Below are positions 18,663 through 27,011 of a DNA stretch of 38,204 nucleotides, one piece after another. The position numbers and the translations under genes were made by a program. The stretch is from Acidobacteriota bacterium (GTDB lineage: Bacteria > Acidobacteriota > Vicinamibacteria > Vicinamibacterales > CAVVIG01), in assembly GCA_016195265.1 (NCBI GenBank), contig JACPZW010000004.1, forward strand, positions 1 through 38,204, read 5' to 3'. Every line of letters begins with the position of its first letter. The stretch's first letter is position 1. The notes below the pieces were generated by a model. It ran no database searches and was not told the DNA's origin. It saw only the letters and a program-made list of their open reading frames with translations.

Positions 18663-20042
18663 ATGTTCGAGTCGCTCAGCACACGCCTGCAGGACGTCTT
18701 CAAGACCCTCCGCGGCGAGTCGCGGCTGACGCCCGAGAATATCGAAGCCGCGCTGCGCGAGATTCGTCTCGCGTTGCTCGAAGCCGACGTCAATTTCAAG
18801 GTCGTCAAGGCGTTTGTCGACCGCGTGCGGGACCAGGCGATGGAGGCCGTCGGCAATGACGTCCTGCGCAGCCTGGTGCCGTCGCAGCAGGTCGTCACAA
18901 TCGTCCGCGACGAGATGGTGGCCCTCTTCGGCGAGGCCGCGGGCGGGCTCCAGGCAACGAATCAGCGCCCTCGGGTAATCCTGCTGCTGGGTCTACAGGG
19001 CGCGGGCAAGACGACGACGGCGGGGAAGCTCGGAAAGTGGCTGGTGAAACAAGGCCGGCACCCGCTGATGGTTTCGACCGACGTCAAGCGGCCCGCGGCG
19101 ATTCAGCAGCTGAACGTCGTCGGCCAAAAGGCGTCGATTCGCGTGCACGATCCGGCGGGCCAGATGGATCCCGTCGCGCGCGCGAAGGGTGCGGTCGCCG
19201 AAGCGGGCACGCTCGGGTTCGACACGGTCATCGTCGATACGGCAGGCCGCCTGCACATCGACGACGACCTGATGGGCGAACTGGTCGCGATCAAGAACGT
19301 GACTCAGCCGTCCGACCTGCTCTACGTCGCCGATGCGATGACGGGGCAGGACGCGATCAAGAGCGCCGGCGAGTTCAACCGGCGCGTGGGCGTGACCGGC
19401 GTCGTGCTGACGAAGCTCGACGGCGACGCGCGCGGCGGCGCGGCGCTCTCGGTTGTGTCCGTCGTCGGCGTGCCGATTGCGTTCGTGGGCAGCGGCGAGC
19501 GGCTCGAGGACCTGGAGCCGTTCCATCCCGAGCGCGTCGTGTCGCGGGTGCTGGGGATGGGCGACGTGCTGTCGCTCATCGAGCGGGCCGAAGCGGTCGT
19601 CGACGTCGAGGACGCGCAGCGGCTGGAGCAGAAGCTCCGGGCGAACGAATTCACGCTCGAGGATTTTCGCGATCAGCTGCGGACGATCCGGAAGATGGGA
19701 CCGCTCGAGCAGATCATGGGGATGCTGCCCGGGATGGGCAACCTCAAGGCGCTGGCGGAGAACAAGTCGCCTGGGGGCGATGAAAAGCAGCTGAGCCGCA
19801 TCGAGGCGATCATCGGGTCGATGACGCCCGAAGAGCGGCGGAAGCAACACATCATCAACGGGACCCGCCGCAAGCGCATCGCGAAGGGCAGCGGGACGTC
19901 GGTGGAAGAAGTGAATCGTCTGCTGAAGCAGTTCGTGCAGATGCAGAAGATGATGAAGCAGCTCGGCGGCATGGCCGGGCTGGCCGGCGGCGGCAAGCGC
20001 GCGCGCCGTCAGGCAATGCAGATGCTGCGCAACCGCCGGTAA
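18663..20042 (+). CDS. ffh: Signal recognition particle protein Ffh (SRP54)
   Basis: GTPase that binds signal peptides on ribosomes with 4.5S RNA and hands them to FtsY. A 459-residue protein: N domain (1-90, FESLSTRLQDVFKTLRGESR), G domain with G1 LQGAGKTTTAGKL, DVKRPAAIQQL, G3 DTAGRLHIDDDL and G4 TKLDGDARGG, and a Met-rich M domain (about 310-459: MGMLPGMGNLK, GSGTSVEEVNRLLKQF, MQKMMKQLGGMAG) ending in a basic tail. Length is normal. It is followed by a palindrome pair, then rpsP. Confidence 0.97.
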   Translation: MFESLSTRLQDVFKTLRGESRLTPENIEAALREIRLALLEADVNFKVVKAFVDRVRDQAMEAVGNDVLRSLVPSQQVVTIVRDEMVALFGEAAGGLQATNQRPRVILLLGLQGAGKTTTAGKLGKWLVKQGRHPLMVSTDVKRPAAIQQLNVVGQKASIRVHDPAGQMDPVARAKGAVAEAGTLGFDTVIVDTAGRLHIDDDLMGELVAIKNVTQPSDLLYVADAMTGQDAIKSAGEFNRRVGVTGVVLTKLDGDARGGAALSVVSVVGVPIAFVGSGERLEDLEPFHPERVVSRVLGMGDVLSLIERAEAVVDVEDAQRLEQKLRANEFTLEDFRDQLRTIRKMGPLEQIMGMLPGMGNLKALAENKSPGGDEKQLSRIEAIIGSMTPEERRKQHIINGTRRKRIAKGSGTSVEEVNRLLKQFVQMQKMMKQLGGMAGLAGGGKRARRQAMQMLRNRR

Positions 20043-20061
20043 GGTCGGCGGGCTCGAAGAC

Positions 20062-20118
20062 GCCGGGTCCAGAAGGACCCGGCCTACGATACGTAGGGCG
20101 GGTCCTTTCGGACCCGCC
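20062..20118. repeat. Paired GGGTCC palindromes (BIME-like) between ffh and rpsP
   Basis: Two hairpins: GCCGGGTCC-AGAA-GGACCCGGC (20062-20083) and GGCGGGTCC-TTTC-GGACCCGCC (20097-20118). They are mirror images joined by CCTAC (20083-20087) and GTAGG (20093-20097), so the whole 57 bases form a larger inverted repeat. The first unit repeats the stem before ribBA. The arrangement resembles paired REP elements. Without a T-run it is not a classical terminator, but it may limit read-through or protect mRNA ends. Confidence 0.78.
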
Positions 20119-20176
20119 AGTGCGCAGCGAAACGAGCGTCCGGGTTCGAGCCCTGGAGGCTATTCAGGAGAGTCCG

Positions 20177-20455
20177 ATGGTCGCGATCCGTTTGCGCCGG
20201 GCAGGTTCCAAGAAACGTCCGTTCTTCCGCGTCGTGGTGACCGACTCGCGTGCGGCCCGCGACAGCTCCTTCGTCGAAATCCTGGGTCACTACAACCCCC
20301 GCACCAGGCCCGCGATCGTGCAGGTCGATCGCGAGCGCGTGGACTTCTGGCTGAAGAAAGGCGCGCAGCCGTCGGACTCCGTCCGCACGCTGATCGCGCG
20401 CCATCTGACGCCCGCGCCGGTCGTGCCGGTGGCTGCGGCGGTCGAGGCCAAGTGA
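20177..20455 (+). CDS. rpsP: 30S ribosomal protein S16
   Basis: Small-subunit protein needed for 30S assembly. A 92-residue protein starting MVAIRLRRAGSKKRPFFRVVV, with the family segments DSRAARDSSFVEILGHYNP and QVDRERVDFWLKKGAQPSDSV. ATG 20177 is set by homology and an ideal Shine-Dalgarno sequence CAGGAG six bases upstream; the frame extends upstream but reads non-coding sequence. Its stop overlaps the KH-protein start as GTGA. Confidence 0.97.
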   Translation: MVAIRLRRAGSKKRPFFRVVVTDSRAARDSSFVEILGHYNPRTRPAIVQVDRERVDFWLKKGAQPSDSVRTLIARHLTPAPVVPVAAAVEAK

Positions 20456-20715
20456 GTCCCGAGGATACCGCGACCGGCGTGCGCGCGGTCGTCGAGGTGC
20501 TGGCCAAGGCCCTCACCGATCGTCCGGACGTGGTGCGCGTCACCGAATCGAGGCACAAGGACGTGACGCTCATCGAGCTGTTCGTCTCGCGCGAGGACGT
20601 CGGCAAGCTGGTCGGCCGTCAGGGCCGCACGGTGGCGGCGCTGCGCACGCTCGCGTCGACGGCGGGCGAGCGCGAAGGCAAGACCGTGACGCTGGAGATT
20701 CGTGAAGGGAAATAA
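20452..20715 (+). CDS. khpA: KH-domain RNA-binding protein KhpA
   Basis: An 87-residue single KH-domain protein. It carries the conserved LFVSREDVGKLVGRQGRTVA segment with the GxxG-type loop (GRQG) that grips RNA, preceded by a two-strand N-terminal part (ALTDRPDVVRVTE). Partner of KhpB in Gram-positives for global RNA binding and cell-shape control; no KhpB is seen here. It starts at GTG 20452 overlapping the rpsP stop, the classical rpsP-khpA-rimM order. Confidence 0.92.
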   Translation: MSPEDTATGVRAVVEVLAKALTDRPDVVRVTESRHKDVTLIELFVSREDVGKLVGRQGRTVAALRTLASTAGEREGKTVTLEIREGK

Positions 20716-20717
20716 GA

Positions 20718-20764
20718 GGACGGGGATCTTTTTCGATGGGCGGACAGGACACAGATCCCCGTCC
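20718..20764. repeat. 12-bp inverted repeat around the rimM start
   Basis: GGACGGGGATCT (20718-20729) and its exact reverse complement AGATCCCCGTCC (20753-20764), separated by 23 bases that hold the annotated rimM ATG (20736-20738). In mRNA the start codon would sit in the loop. The 3' arm is read as coding sequence only if the upstream ATG is used. It looks like an inserted palindromic unit that supplies a start codon. Confidence 0.75.
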
Positions 20765-21290
20765 CCCGTTTGACGCGATGGCCGTGGTGGGGCGGATCGC
20801 CCGCGCTCACGGCAATCGCGGCGAAGTGATCGTCACCCTCGAAACCGATTTCCCGCAGGATCGGTTTCGACCCGGCGCCGAACTGTTCATCGAGCGGCGC
20901 GGCGTGGTGGAAACTCTGCGGCTGGCGAAGGTCAGATTTCAGCACGAACGGCCTGTCCTGGCGATCGAAGGCGTAGCGACGATGAACGACGCCGAGGCGC
21001 TGGCCGGATTCGAATTGCGCGTGCCGGTCGATCGGCTGGCCGTGCTGCCGGCGGGCACGTTCTACCGGCACGAACTGATCGGGTGCCGCGTGGAAACGGG
21101 ATCGGGCGCGGCGGTCGGCGTCGTGAAGGACGTGGAAGGCACGGTCGGCGGCAGCCGGCTGATCGTGGACGCCGGGACGCGCGGGGAGATTTTGATTCCG
21201 CTCGTCGCCGAGATTTGCACCGCGGTGGATATCGCGGGGCGGCGGATCGTGATCGAGCCGCCCGACGGGTTGCTGGAGCTGAACGCGTGA
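20736..21290 (+). CDS. rimM: Ribosome maturation factor RimM
   Basis: 16S rRNA processing factor that binds S19 in the 30S head. 184 residues: N-terminal barrel starting [19 protein letters not shown] with [11 protein letters not shown], the linker, then a PRC-barrel ([39 protein letters not shown]). The start is uncertain: ATG 20736 lies in the loop of a 12-bp inverted repeat and adds 14 Pro/Asp-rich residues, while ATG 20778 gives the normal family N-terminus (170 residues). Neither has a strong Shine-Dalgarno sequence. It overlaps trmD by four bases. Confidence 0.93.
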   Translation: MGGQDTDPRPPFDAMAVVGRIARAHGNRGEVIVTLETDFPQDRFRPGAELFIERRGVVETLRLAKVRFQHERPVLAIEGVATMNDAEALAGFELRVPVDRLAVLPAGTFYRHELIGCRVETGSGAAVGVVKDVEGTVGGSRLIVDAGTRGEILIPLVAEICTAVDIAGRRIVIEPPDGLLELNA

Positions 21291-22108
21291 CGTTCGACAT
21301 CGTCACGATCTTTCCGGCGATGATCGCCCAGGCGCTGGCGGCGGGCGTGCTGGGGCGCGCGATCGAACGGGGTCTGCTGAACGTGACGGTGCGCGATTTG
21401 CGCGACTTCACGACGGACCGGCACCGGGTGGTCGACGATGTGCCGTACGGCGGCGGGCCGGGGATGGTGCTGAAGCCCGACCCGATCTTCCGCGCGCTCG
21501 ACGCGATTGAATTGGAACGCGGGGAGCGCGGGCGGCCGTCGGCCGTGATTCTGACGTCGCCGCAGGGCGCGCGGTTTACGCAGGCGGACGCGAAGCGGTT
21601 GAGCGGCCTCGAGTCCGTCGTGGTGCTGTGCGGGCGGTACGAGGGCGTGGACGAGCGGGTGCGCGAACGCGTGACCGAAGAGCTGTCGATCGGCGACTAC
21701 GTCCTCACGGGCGGCGAGTTGCCGGCGCTGGTGATTGTGGATGCGGTCGCGCGAAACGTGCCCGGGGTGGTGGGCGACGAAGACTCGGTGACGCACGACT
21801 CGTTCAGCCGCGGGCTGCTGGACTTTCCGCAGTTCACGCGGCCGCAGGAAATCACGACGCGTCACGCGGGCGTTGCGGGCGTGCGGGGCGGCGGGCAGGT
21901 GTTGTCGGTGCCGGACGTGCTGCTGTCCGGCAACCACGCCGAGATTCGGCGATGGCGGAAGCGGGAAGCATTGGCGAGAACGTTGGCGCGCAGGCCGGAT
22001 CTGCTGGTCGGCGCGACCCTCGACGAAGAAGAGCGAGAGATTCTGCTGGAGCTTCAGAAGGAAGAAGGCAGAATGAAAAAGTTGGAAGCACAGAAAGTGG
22101 GGGAGTGA
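21287..22108 (+). CDS. trmD: tRNA (guanine-N1-)-methyltransferase TrmD
   Basis: Methylates G37 of tRNAs read with a following G, preventing +1 frameshifting. 273 residues starting [13 protein letters not shown], with the SPOUT-knot motifs [48 protein letters not shown] and [16 protein letters not shown], and a short charged C-tail ([16 protein letters not shown]). The start is GTG 21287, overlapping the rimM stop. The frame is open further upstream within rimM but homology begins here. The stop overlaps rplS (TGATG). Confidence 0.96.
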   Translation: MTFDIVTIFPAMIAQALAAGVLGRAIERGLLNVTVRDLRDFTTDRHRVVDDVPYGGGPGMVLKPDPIFRALDAIELERGERGRPSAVILTSPQGARFTQADAKRLSGLESVVVLCGRYEGVDERVRERVTEELSIGDYVLTGGELPALVIVDAVARNVPGVVGDEDSVTHDSFSRGLLDFPQFTRPQEITTRHAGVAGVRGGGQVLSVPDVLLSGNHAEIRRWRKREALARTLARRPDLLVGATLDEEEREILLELQKEEGRMKKLEAQKVGE

Positions 22109-22455
22109 TGGGCGCGATTGAATTGCTGGAGAAGTCACAGCTGGCCGAGCGGCCCGCGATGCGATCGGGCGACACCGTCAAGGTGCACGTCAAAGTGCGC
22201 GAAGGCGACAAGGAGCGCATCCAGATCTTCGAGGGCGTCGTCATCGGCGTGCACCGGGGCGGGACGCGCGCCTCGTTCACGGTCCGGAAGGTGTCGTTCG
22301 GCCAGGGGGTCGAGCGCATTTTCCCGCTGCACTCGCCGACGATCCAGAAGGTCGAGGTCACGCGCTCGGCGAAGGTCCGGCGCGCCAAGCTCTACTACCT
22401 GCGCGACCTCAAGGGCAAGGCCGCGCGCATGCGCGACACGCAGAAGGCCGAGTAA
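22108..22455 (+). CDS. rplS: 50S ribosomal protein L19
   Basis: Large-subunit protein at the 30S-50S interface. 115 residues with [20 protein letters not shown], the signature [37 protein letters not shown] and the basic end [20 protein letters not shown] 22108 overlaps the trmD stop and has GGGGGAG just upstream. It is followed after 15 bases by rnhB, as in many bacteria. Confidence 0.97.
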   Translation: MGAIELLEKSQLAERPAMRSGDTVKVHVKVREGDKERIQIFEGVVIGVHRGGTRASFTVRKVSFGQGVERIFPLHSPTIQKVEVTRSAKVRRAKLYYLRDLKGKAARMRDTQKAE

Positions 22456-22470
22456 GCGCCGGAGCCCGCC

Positions 22471-23091
22471 ATGCGCGTGTCGGCGATGCGCACGCTCGAG
22501 AACGCGCTGCGCCGCGTCGGATTCGTGCACGTGGCGGGCGCCGACGAAGTCGGCCGGGGCTGTCTGGCCGGGCCGGTGGTGGCGGGCGCCGTCATCCTGC
22601 ACCCGGACCGGCACGTTCCCGGCGTCTGCGACTCGAAGCTCGTGCCGGCGGCGGAGCGCGAGCGGCTCTACGCGGAGATCGCGCGCGACGCCGTGGCCTG
22701 GGCGGTGGCCGAGGCCGATCCCGCGGAGATCGACCGCATCAACATTCACCAGGCGTCGCTGCGGGCGATGCAGCGCGCGATTCTCCAACTGGCCCCGCTC
22801 CCCGACATCGTGCTCGTCGACGCCTTCCGCGTACCGGATCTGCCGATGGCGCAGCGGGGCGTCATCCACGGCGACCGGCGGTGCGCCGCCATCGCCGCGG
22901 CGTCCATCATGGCCAAGGTGACGCGCGACCGTCTGATGGTCACGCTGCACGAACGCGACCCACGCTACGGGTTCGATCGCCACAAAGGGTATGCAACGGC
23001 CGAGCATCTCGACGCCGTGGCGCGCTTCGGTTACTCGGAGATTCACCGCCGCTCGTTCCGCCCTCCGACACTGTTTGATACGATTGACTAG
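22471..23091 (+). CDS. rnhB: Ribonuclease HII
   Basis: Cuts the RNA strand of RNA-DNA hybrids and misincorporated ribonucleotides. 206 residues; catalytic carboxylates in GADEVGRGCLAGPVVAGAV (Asp-Glu pair), CDSKLVPAAERERLY, the third acidic site in IVLVDAF, and HGDRRCAAIAAASIMAKVTRD. The C-terminal HKGYATAEHLDAVARFG is typical. It ends the rpsP-rplS-rnhB block; the next gene begins eight bases later. Confidence 0.96.
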   Translation: MRVSAMRTLENALRRVGFVHVAGADEVGRGCLAGPVVAGAVILHPDRHVPGVCDSKLVPAAERERLYAEIARDAVAWAVAEADPAEIDRINIHQASLRAMQRAILQLAPLPDIVLVDAFRVPDLPMAQRGVIHGDRRCAAIAAASIMAKVTRDRLMVTLHERDPRYGFDRHKGYATAEHLDAVARFGYSEIHRRSFRPPTLFDTID

Positions 23092-23099
23092 ACCGTCAC

Positions 23100-24398
23100 G
23101 TGGCTATTGATCGCGCCGAAATTCTGCGCAACGCGGAAAAGCTGATCCGGCAGGGCAAGCTCGACGCCGGGATCGCGGAGTACGTGCGCCTCGTCGAGGA
23201 TCAGCCGCACGACTGGAACCTCAGGAACACTCTCGGCGACCTGTACTCCCGCGCGGGCAAGGTCGATCAGGCGATCGAGCAGTACATGGAAATCGCGAAC
23301 AGCCTGAACGAGGAAGGATCGATCCAGAAGGCCGGCGCGATCTTCAAGAAGATCCTCAAGCTGAAACCCGATCACGAGCATACGCTCGTGCAGCTCGCCG
23401 ACATCCTCGGCAGCCAGAAACTGTACGCCGACGCGCGCAGCCACCTCAACACGCTCCACGAAATCCGGAAGAGCCGCGGCGACGTCCGCGGCGCCGCCCA
23501 GGCCCGTATCCGCCTCGGATCCCTCGATCCCGAGGACTACGAGGGGCGGATGATGGCCGTCAGCGCGCGCATCGAGATCGGCGACGTCGGCGGCGCGATG
23601 AGCGATCTCAAGGAGATTGCGAACGAACTGGCCGAGAAGGGCCGCCATGCCGACGCGATCGAGGCGCTGCGCGAGGCCGCCAAGCTCAACGCGGACGACG
23701 ACGAGATCCGCGAGAAGCTGCTCGACGTCTACCTCGCGTCGGGCGATCTGGCGCGCGCCCGCGAGTGCGCTACCAGTGTCGAGCAGTTCCGGATGGTGTC
23801 GGCGGCGCTCGACGCGCAGGGCCAGACGGCCGAGGCGCTCGACGTGCTGCGCCAGGCGGCGGCCGCCAATCCCGGCGATACGGATCTGCGGGCCGAGCTT
23901 GCGCGGGCCTTCATGGCCAAGGGCGACATCGCGACCGCGGCCGAGTACCTGACGCTCGAGACCGCGGGCGACGATCCCGAGCTGCTGATGACGGTCGCCA
24001 ACATCCAGCTCCGCGGCGAGCAGCCCGAGGGCGGACTCGAGATCGCGCGGCAGGTCTTCGAGAAAGATCCGGCGCGGCACGATCAGATCGCGCTGCTCGG
24101 ATGGTCGGTGGCCGAGCACAAACCCGAGGCCGGATTTCTCGTGGTGCAGATGGTCGCCGACGCCTCGGTCGCCAACTCCGACTGGCCGGCGGCGGCGGCG
24201 GTCCTTCAGGAGTTCGTCACGCGCGTGCCGAACCACATCCCGGCGCTGATGCGTCTGGTCGAGATCTGCGTGGACGGCGGTCTCGAGGCGACGATGTACA
24301 GCGCGCAGGCGCATCTGGCGGACGCGTACATCGCGGCCGGCGCCGCGACCGAAGCGCGGTTCATCGCCGAGCGGCGAGTCGCCGTTCACGAGCACTGA
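23100..24398 (+). CDS. TPR protein, probably N-terminal part of a frameshifted longer gene
   Basis: 432 residues of tetratricopeptide-like helical pairs, starting with KLIRQGKLDAGIAEYVRLVE and NTLGDLYSRAGKVDQAIEQY, continuing with ADAIEALREAAKLNADD and LLDVYLASGDLARARECA, and ending AYIAAGAATEARFIAERRV. No signal peptide or membrane span, so probably a cytoplasmic scaffold. It starts at GTG 23100 just after rnhB. The stop at 24396-24398 comes shortly after a likely frameshift near 24370: another frame carries on as GESPFTSTDL into the next ORF. Acidobacterial homologues that I recall are single longer proteins containing both parts; this is not checked. Function unknown. Confidence 0.85.
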   Translation: MAIDRAEILRNAEKLIRQGKLDAGIAEYVRLVEDQPHDWNLRNTLGDLYSRAGKVDQAIEQYMEIANSLNEEGSIQKAGAIFKKILKLKPDHEHTLVQLADILGSQKLYADARSHLNTLHEIRKSRGDVRGAAQARIRLGSLDPEDYEGRMMAVSARIEIGDVGGAMSDLKEIANELAEKGRHADAIEALREAAKLNADDDEIREKLLDVYLASGDLARARECATSVEQFRMVSAALDAQGQTAEALDVLRQAAAANPGDTDLRAELARAFMAKGDIATAAEYLTLETAGDDPELLMTVANIQLRGEQPEGGLEIARQVFEKDPARHDQIALLGWSVAEHKPEAGFLVVQMVADASVANSDWPAAAAVLQEFVTRVPNHIPALMRLVEICVDGGLEATMYSAQAHLADAYIAAGAATEARFIAERRVAVHEH

Positions 24399-24399
24399 T

Positions 24400-25194
24400 T
24401 TGTCGCAGGGGCTCGGTGATCTCAATCTGCCGGACGAGCCGGCGGCGGACGCAGGCGCCGCGCTGCCGGAGCCTGAGATTCTTTCGTCGTTCGACCCGGA
24501 AGTGCTGCAGGCGATGGAGGCGGCTGCGGCGGCGTCGTCCACGCCCGCGCCGAGGCGCGGGTCTGAAGGCAGACAGTTCGCCCTGAGCGCGAACGCGATC
24601 GATCTCGACAGCATCCTGGGCGGCGCGGACGAAGTCGAGGCCCCGCCTGCGAAGGCACGCGCGAAGGCGCCGGACGTCGAGGTGGACTTGAGCGTCGTGC
24701 TCGACGGCGCCAAGCCCGCGGCGCCAAAGGCCGCAGCCAAGGCCAAGGACGAGACCGTCGATCTGGACGGCGTCTTCGGCACCATGCGCGACAGAGTGCA
24801 GAAGCGGTCGGGGCTCGATGAGGCCGAGAAGGAATATAAGCGCGGCCTGGCGCTGCGAGACGCCGGTGACATCGACGGCTGCATCCAGGCGCTCGAGAAG
24901 GCCTCTCGCGCGCCGAAGCTGCGGTTCGGCACCGCGCGCTTGATCGCGCGGCTCCAACGCGACCGTGGCGACCTGCCGCAGATGATCACGTGGCTCGAAC
25001 GCGCGACGCAGGCGCCCGCGCCGACCGAGGACGATGCGCGGCAGGTGATGCTCGATCTGGCGGACGCGCTGGAGAAGACCGGCGAGGTAGCGCGCGCCCT
25101 CGCCGTCTGCCTCGAACTGCAGGCGGACGCCGGTGATTTCAAGGACGTCGCGGCACGTGTCGACCGGCTGTCCAAAGTCCAGGCGGGGGGGTAG
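24400..25194 (+). CDS. C-terminal part of the split TPR gene
   Basis: 264 residues if started at TTG 24400. The frame is open upstream, and the preceding codons GESPFTSTD read smoothly from about 24373, which suggests that the TTG is not a true start. Contents: an acidic, Ala/Pro-rich linker with short repeated blocks (NAIDLDSILGG, VEVDLSVVLDG, ETVDLDGVFG), then TPR-like repeats (YKRGLALRDAGDIDGCIQAL, DLADALEKTGEVARALAVCL). The three xVDLDxVxG blocks look like repeated docking motifs. It ends KVQAGG. Whether it is made separately, by frameshifting, or is a casualty of mutation or an assembly error is open. Confidence 0.75.
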   Translation: MSQGLGDLNLPDEPAADAGAALPEPEILSSFDPEVLQAMEAAAAASSTPAPRRGSEGRQFALSANAIDLDSILGGADEVEAPPAKARAKAPDVEVDLSVVLDGAKPAAPKAAAKAKDETVDLDGVFGTMRDRVQKRSGLDEAEKEYKRGLALRDAGDIDGCIQALEKASRAPKLRFGTARLIARLQRDRGDLPQMITWLERATQAPAPTEDDARQVMLDLADALEKTGEVARALAVCLELQADAGDFKDVAARVDRLSKVQAGG

Positions 25195-25465
25195 CGCCCT
25201 GGTCCGCCGTTTCGTCTACGTCGCGTTCTTCCTCGAAGTCGGCCTCCTGCTCGTCGTCCTGCCCTGGTCGGGTTTCTGGGAACACAACTACTTTGCCCTG
25301 GCGTGGCCCCCGCTCCAGACCCTGCTGGCGAACAATTATCTCAGGGGGGCGGTGACCGGACTCGGCGTGGTCAATCTCGTCGCGGGGTTTGCCGATCTCG
25401 CGCTGCTGTTCGCGGCGCGCGATTCGCACGACTCGTCGTATCCGGACGGAGCCGGCCAGTCGTGA
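25157..25465 (+). CDS. Small two-span membrane protein of unknown function
   Basis: Two hydrophobic segments, VYVAFFLEVGLLLVVLPW and AVTGLGVVNLVAGFADLALL, separated by WEHNYFALAWPPLQTLLANN. The start is unclear: GTG 25157 (used here) and GTG 25133 overlap the previous gene, while the sequence that looks like a true N-terminus begins at a CTG (25199) placed seven bases after a GGGGGG tract. With the CTG the protein would have 88 residues. Its stop overlaps the thiE start (GTGA). No family recognised. Confidence 0.65.
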   Translation: MSTGCPKSRRGGSALVRRFVYVAFFLEVGLLLVVLPWSGFWEHNYFALAWPPLQTLLANNYLRGAVTGLGVVNLVAGFADLALLFAARDSHDSSYPDGAGQS

Positions 25466-26130
25466 GCGCCTGTCTCGTGACGGATCGGCGGCGCCTTGCC
25501 GGCGCGGACGCGCCGTTTGCTGAGACCCGGCGTGCCGTGATTGCGCAGGTGCGGGACGCCGCCGCGGCGGGTGTGGATCTCGTCCAGGTGCGCGAGCGCG
25601 ATTTGTCGTCGGCCGATCTGGCCGCTCTCGTCGTGGATCTGCTCGCCGTCACGCGCGGCTCTGGAACGCGTCTGGTGGTGAACGATCGGCTGGACGTGGC
25701 GCTCGCGTGCGGCGCCGATGGCGTCCACCTGCGGAGCGACTCGATTGCGCCGGCTGACGCGCGCCGGCTGGCGCCCGGCGGATTTCTGATCGGCCGCTCG
25801 GTCCACACCGCGGATGAGGCACGGAGGGCGGCGGGCGCCGATTACCTCATCGCCGGCGCGGTGTTCGCGACCGCGTCCAAACCAGGCGCGACCCGCTGGC
25901 TCGGTCTCGACGGTTTGCGATCGATCGTGAAGGCGGCGGGTGCGCCGGTGCTGGCGATCGGCGGCGTGACCGTCGATCGTCTGGACGAGATCGCGGCCGC
26001 GGGCGCGGCCGGCATCGCCGCGATCGGTCTGTTTCAACCGGCGGGGGACGCATCGCGGCGGCCGTCTTCGCTCGAAGAACTGGTCAGCGGTGTGCACCGG
26101 CGGTTTGACAGCCTCAGAGCCGCTCCCTAA
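25462..26130 (+). CDS. thiE: Thiamine phosphate synthase (ThiE/TenI family)
   Basis: Joins the pyrimidine and thiazole phosphates to thiamine phosphate. 222 residues of TIM-barrel: CLVTDRRRL at the N-end, DLVQVRERDLSSADL, VVNDRLDVALACGADGVHL, LIGRSVHTADEARRA, DYLIAGAVFATASKPG and VLAIGGVTVDRLDEIAAAGA. The phosphate-binding GG and the NDR motif are intact. Some TenI aminopyrimidine-isomerase paralogues look alike; RERD where classical ThiE often has RxK leaves slight doubt. Starts at GTG 25462. No other thiamine genes are in the window. Confidence 0.85.
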   Translation: MSACLVTDRRRLAGADAPFAETRRAVIAQVRDAAAAGVDLVQVRERDLSSADLAALVVDLLAVTRGSGTRLVVNDRLDVALACGADGVHLRSDSIAPADARRLAPGGFLIGRSVHTADEARRAAGADYLIAGAVFATASKPGATRWLGLDGLRSIVKAAGAPVLAIGGVTVDRLDEIAAAGAAGIAAIGLFQPAGDASRRPSSLEELVSGVHRRFDSLRAAP

Positions 26131-26162
26131 CATTAGCGTCGGTGACGTTGCCCCAGGGCCGA

Positions 26163-27011
26163 ATGTCCACAGAACGACTCACGGGAGACTTTGGCAAGAC
26201 GCTCCGCGAGGCGCGCGAGCGCCGCGGTGTCACGCTTCGCCAGATCGCGAACTCCACCAAGCTGTCCGTGAGCCAGCTCGAAGCGCTCGAGCGCAACGAC
26301 ATCGCGCGGCTTCCCGGCGGCATCTTCAGCCGCGGCATCGTCCGGTCGTACGCGACGGAGGTGGGTCTCGATCCGGAGAAGGCGATCCAGGACTTCATCG
26401 CGCACTTCTCGCACGACGAGGCGGTCATCGCGGGGCATCCGACATCGGAACAGAACGAGGACAACGAAGCGCTCGAGAGCGATCGCCGGATGGCCGGAAC
26501 GTTTCTCTGGCTGCTCGGCGTCAGCGTGCCCATCGCCGCCGGCGTGCTCTACTTCAGCGTCGTCGGCCGCCATCCGGCGTCGGTCGCGCCGGCGCCGGCC
26601 GCGGAGGCGCGTGTTGCGGAGACCAGGCCGGACGAGCCGCGGGGAACCATCGCTGCATCGCCGGCCGCCCAGAGCGTCACGCCGGAGACCGCCGCCCCGC
26701 CTGCGCCGCCTCCCGATGTGCCGGCGCCCGCGGCTGCCGCCGGGGATCGACTGACGGTCGGCCTGTCCGTGACGCGGCCGTGCTGGGTGTCGGCCAATGT
26801 GGACGGCCAGCGCGTCATCGAACGATTGCTGCAGACGGGCACGCAGCAGACGCTCGAGGTCAAGCGAGAGCTGGTCCTGACGGCAGGCGACGCCGGCGCG
26901 ATTGCCATCACGCTCAACGGCGCGGACGCGAAGGCGCTGGGCAAGTCGGGCGAAGTCGTGACCACGCGCTTCACGACGGCGAACTTCAAAGACTTCCTGC
27001 TATCCCGGTGA
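26163..27011 (+). CDS. RodZ-like protein: HTH domain, one membrane span, periplasmic DUF4115-type domain
   Basis: 282 residues. N-terminal XRE-type HTH (about 5-75: GKTLREARERRGVTLRQIAN, STKLSVSQLEALERND, LPGGIFSRGIVRSYATEVGL), a membrane span (about 114-136, FLWLLGVSVPIAAGVLYFSV), a long Pro/Ala linker, and a C-terminal beta domain (TVGLSVTRPCWVSANVDGQ to VTTRFTTANFKDFL). RodZ links MreB to the membrane in rod-shaped cells; many RodZ-like proteins lack tested function. ATG 26163 is preferred over a GTG seven codons upstream because it precedes the HTH directly. GTGA overlap with the next gene. Confidence 0.85.
   Translation: MSTERLTGDFGKTLREARERRGVTLRQIANSTKLSVSQLEALERNDIARLPGGIFSRGIVRSYATEVGLDPEKAIQDFIAHFSHDEAVIAGHPTSEQNEDNEALESDRRMAGTFLWLLGVSVPIAAGVLYFSVVGRHPASVAPAPAAEARVAETRPDEPRGTIAASPAAQSVTPETAAPPAPPPDVPAPAAAAGDRLTVGLSVTRPCWVSANVDGQRVIERLLQTGTQQTLEVKRELVLTAGDAGAIAITLNGADAKALGKSGEVVTTRFTTANFKDFLLSR

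Noticed and set aside
20140..20156. tRNA gene or fragment
   Set aside because: CCGGGTTCGAGCCCTGG resembles a T-arm, but no anticodon arm, D-arm or acceptor partner lies upstream, where the palindrome pair sits. Probably chance.
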